Assembly: GCA_963792875.1 (NCBI GenBank)
Contig: CAWBXV010000006.1
Location: 186,001 to 250,000 of the forward strand
DNA: 64,000 nt
Source: JAHEGP01 sp963792875
GTDB lineage: Bacteria; Pseudomonadota; Gammaproteobacteria; Pseudomonadales; JAHEGP01
Direction: 5' to 3'
Of this stretch, positions 62,395 through 64,000 are shown one piece after another (positions within the stretch are counted from its first letter, which is position 1; every line of letters starts with the position of its first letter). The notes under the pieces are model-generated. The model was given only the letters and a program-made list of their open reading frames with translations, was not told where the DNA came from and ran no database searches. Both the position numbers and the translations under genes were made by a program.

Positions 62395-62939
62395 AGCGCC
62401 CACTCGGCGATGCGCAGCTGCGGTTGGCTGCCGGCGTTCACAATCTGCAGGATCAGCAGCGTCGGGTTGCTGTGCTTCAGCACGCTGATGGACGCCTCGC
62501 CCTCCCAGGTCTGGCCTCCAGGCCCTTTGGCCTTGAAGCGGGCCTGCACCGCATGCCTGCCCCTGCTCAGATTGCCGAGGTGGAAGCGCTGGACCCCACC
62601 CTGGCCCAGCGCATACTGCTGCGCCGGGTTATAGCGCGACAGGGAGACGACGGTCTGATCGACCCATAGGGAGACCTCTTCGATGTTCACCCTGCGTTCA
62701 ACGTCGACGGCGAGAAATACCGCGAATCGCGCCTGGGAGGGATGGCGCAGCTCGCGGTCGAAGGTGGTCATATCGCGGTCGAGGCTTAGTACGTCCTCTT
62801 TCAGCTGCTCGACTTCCTGGTCCAGAGACTGCCGTGTCGCGGGCTCGCCATGGCTGGCCGCGGCGAAGGACAGGCAGCACAGCGCCGCGAGCGACACTGC
62901 TGGTGAGCGGCCCGGCAGATGCAGGCTCCATTTGGTCAT
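62391..62939 (-). CDS. Small exported protein, first gene of the operon
   Basis: 182 residues. A signal peptide (about 1-30, ending AAASHG) precedes a coiled-coil start (SLDQEVEQLKEDVLSLDRD). A beta-rich domain follows (FAVFLAVDVERRVNIEEVSLWVDQT...ARFKAKGPGGQTWEGEASI). The overall look is a periplasmic adaptor. Similar short proteins are sometimes mislabelled as AraC regulators in databases; no DNA-binding domain is visible here. ATG 62939. First gene of the operon. Confidence 0.8.
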   Translation of the reverse strand: MTKWSLHLPGRSPAVSLAALCCLSFAAASHGEPATRQSLDQEVEQLKEDVLSLDRDMTTFDRELRHPSQARFAVFLAVDVERRVNIEEVSLWVDQTVVSLSRYNPAQQYALGQGGVQRFHLGNLSRGRHAVQARFKAKGPGGQTWEGEASISVLKHSNPTLLILQIVNAGSQPQLRIAEWAL

Positions 62940-63294
62940 TCAATCACTGCCCTCTCGCCGGGAGTGAGGCCTGAGCCTGCACCAGGCTGGCGTTGCGCTG
63001 CTGACAAGACGGTTAAAATTGTCGGTCAGCATAGGCGAACGGTGCTTTGTCTTCACAGGCAGCAATCCACAGTTTTCGCGTGATCTTTCACGCGGCCGAT
63101 AATACTGTCGGCGCAATCTCATGACTGGCTAATCTACTTCATACAGCAGGGCGCAATGCACTAATGATAGCCGGTGATGAATTGTGCCGGAAAGGTATTC
63201 GCTTTTTGGCTGGCGATGGCTTTGCCGCCATGTACAAATGGTATCGTGCAAAGTATAAAGAAGGGCATTGTCAGCGCTGATAGCGGGAAATACT
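62940..63294. other. 355-base divergent intergenic region
   Basis: No gene. It probably holds promoters for the TPR operon (minus) and the oxidoreductase (plus). GATAAT at 63098-63103, just after the inverted repeat listed next, could be a plus-strand -10. TTAAAATT around 63013-63020 could be the minus-strand -10. Confidence 0.35.
63077..63094. promoter_or_regulatory. Inverted repeat, possible operator
   Basis: CGCGTGA-TCTT-TCACGCG: perfect 7-base arms with 4-base centre, overlapping the promoter-like stretch of the divergent region. It may bind a TetR- or GntR-type dimer; no such regulator is in the window. Confidence 0.4.
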
Positions 63295-64000
63295 ATGAAA
63301 CTGGGTCTGATGCTAGGCTATTCCGGCAAGCACATCCGCTTGCCGATGGAGATGATTCAGGCGGCGGAGTCGATGGGTTACGACTCGGTGTGGACGTCCG
63401 AGGCCTACGGTTCCGATGCGGTGACGCCGGCGACGTGGATCCTGGCCAGAACCGAGCGCATCAAGGTGGGCACCTGCATCATGCAGATTCCCGCCAGGAC
63501 GCCGGCGATGACGGCGATGACGGCGATGACGCTCAGCGAGCTGTCCGGTAACCGCTTCATCCTCGGCCTCGGCGCGTCCGGTCCGCAGGTCGTCGAGGGC
63601 TGGCACGGGGTGCCCTATTCCAAGCCGGTGACCCGTACGCGCGAGTATGTCGAGATCCTGCGCAAGATCATGTCCCGCGCCGCGCCGGTCGAGTACGACG
63701 GCGAGTTGTACCAGCTGCCCACGCGGGCGGCGGGCAGCACCGGCCTGGGCAAGCCCCTCAAGTCCATCATGCAGGCCAACCCCGACATCCCCATCTATAC
63801 CGCGTCCATCACGCCGGCGGGGCTCACCTGTGCAGGGCAGGTCGCCGATGGCGTCTTCCCGATCTTCATGAGTCCCGAGAAATATTCCGTCATCGGGCAG
63901 CATATCGACAAGGGCTTCGCGCTGGCGGGAGGCGCTAAGTCGCTGCGCGATTTCGACGTGGCGCCGGGCGTGTCGGTCGTGCTCGGCGACGATCTCGAGG
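63295..64000 (+). CDS. LLM-class flavin/F420-type oxidoreductase, C-terminus cut by window edge
   Basis: 235 codons visible of about 340-350. Luciferase-like monooxygenase fold: MKLGLMLGYSGKH, EAESMGYDSVWTSEAYGSDAVTPATW, and NRFILGLGASGPQVVEGWHG, as in the Rv3520c-like F420-dependent oxidoreductases. A 9-base tandem triplet (GGCGATGAC) encodes the AMTAMTAMT segment seen in this group. Cofactor (F420 or FMN) cannot be settled by eye; many such proteins in gammaproteobacteria use FMN. ATG 63295. Divergent from the TPR operon. Confidence 0.9.
   Translation, partial: MKLGLMLGYSGKHIRLPMEMIQAAESMGYDSVWTSEAYGSDAVTPATWILARTERIKVGTCIMQIPARTPAMTAMTAMTLSELSGNRFILGLGASGPQVVEGWHGVPYSKPVTRTREYVEILRKIMSRAAPVEYDGELYQLPTRAAGSTGLGKPLKSIMQANPDIPIYTASITPAGLTCAGQVADGVFPIFMSPEKYSVIGQHIDKGFALAGGAKSLRDFDVAPGVSVVLGDDLE
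63504..63530 (+). repeat. Nine-base direct repeat, three copies
   Basis: GGCGATGAC three times in a row within the oxidoreductase gene, coding for AMTAMTAMT. The family usually has this motif, so it is a protein-level feature rather than a fresh expansion. Confidence 0.6.

Noticed and set aside
60487..62634. 715-codon open frame on the plus strand
   Set aside because: Antisense to two genes of the coupled TPR operon; no ribosome site or homology.
1..64000. tRNA or rRNA genes, CRISPR arrays, prophage or integrase genes
   Set aside because: None seen on reading both strands of the intergenic spaces; short RNAs cannot be excluded by eye.

Overview
The window is GC-rich, gene-dense DNA from a gammaproteobacterium. 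The gene order points there: lptM-lysA, argH, algZ-algR, hemC-hemD-hemX-hemY, ubiD, rho, trxA|ppx, rsd/algQ-dsbB and gshA form the ancestral chromosomal block best known from Pseudomonas. The alleles and the inserted genes do not look like Pseudomonas itself. A marine relative such as the Cellvibrionales/Halieaceae is a reasonable guess, but it is inference only. I see no rRNA, tRNA, CRISPR array, insertion sequence or phage gene.

Layout. 1-13 kb: lysine and arginine synthesis, the AlgZ/AlgR two-component pair, haem synthesis, UbiD, Rho, thioredoxin. 13-24 kb: a short Ppx/GppA phosphatase, a membrane-domain/flavoprotein fusion, ElbB, two tandem PaaI thioesterases, a lipoprotein FKBP isomerase, Rsd/AlgQ, DsbB, AcpH, GshA and small unknown genes. 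24-33 kb: an unknown lipoprotein convergent with a transmembrane Ser/Thr kinase, MoaA, a Usp-like protein, a NUDIX hydrolase and an amidohydrolase. 32-37 kb: tamA-tamB. 37-43 kb: a YfcH-like epimerase, Pcm, a SpoU-type methyltransferase, a SlyD-like isomerase, a predicted outer-membrane protein and a frameshifted DnaJ/winged-helix gene.

43.5-57.7 kb is a complete Tad (Flp pilus) locus: three Flp pilin genes (two in a recent tandem duplication), prepilin peptidase, a winged-helix/AAA+ ATPase, CpaB/RcpC, the CpaC/RcpA secretin, a small lipoprotein, TadG/TadE-like pseudopilins, TadZ/CpaE, TadA/CpaF, TadB, TadC and TadD. Between about 50.9 and 55.4 kb the reading frame breaks about 17 times (about 11 in tadZ alone), while every segment still encodes coherent Tad protein. 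That favours base-level sequence error over slow decay, although real inactivation is not excluded.

57.8-62.9 kb is a tightly overlapping three-gene operon on the minus strand: a small exported protein and two large exported TPR-type proteins, one of them a lipoprotein. It has no function I recognise and is the best candidate here for an undescribed cell-envelope system. The window ends inside an LLM-class (luciferase-like, F420-type) oxidoreductase gene.
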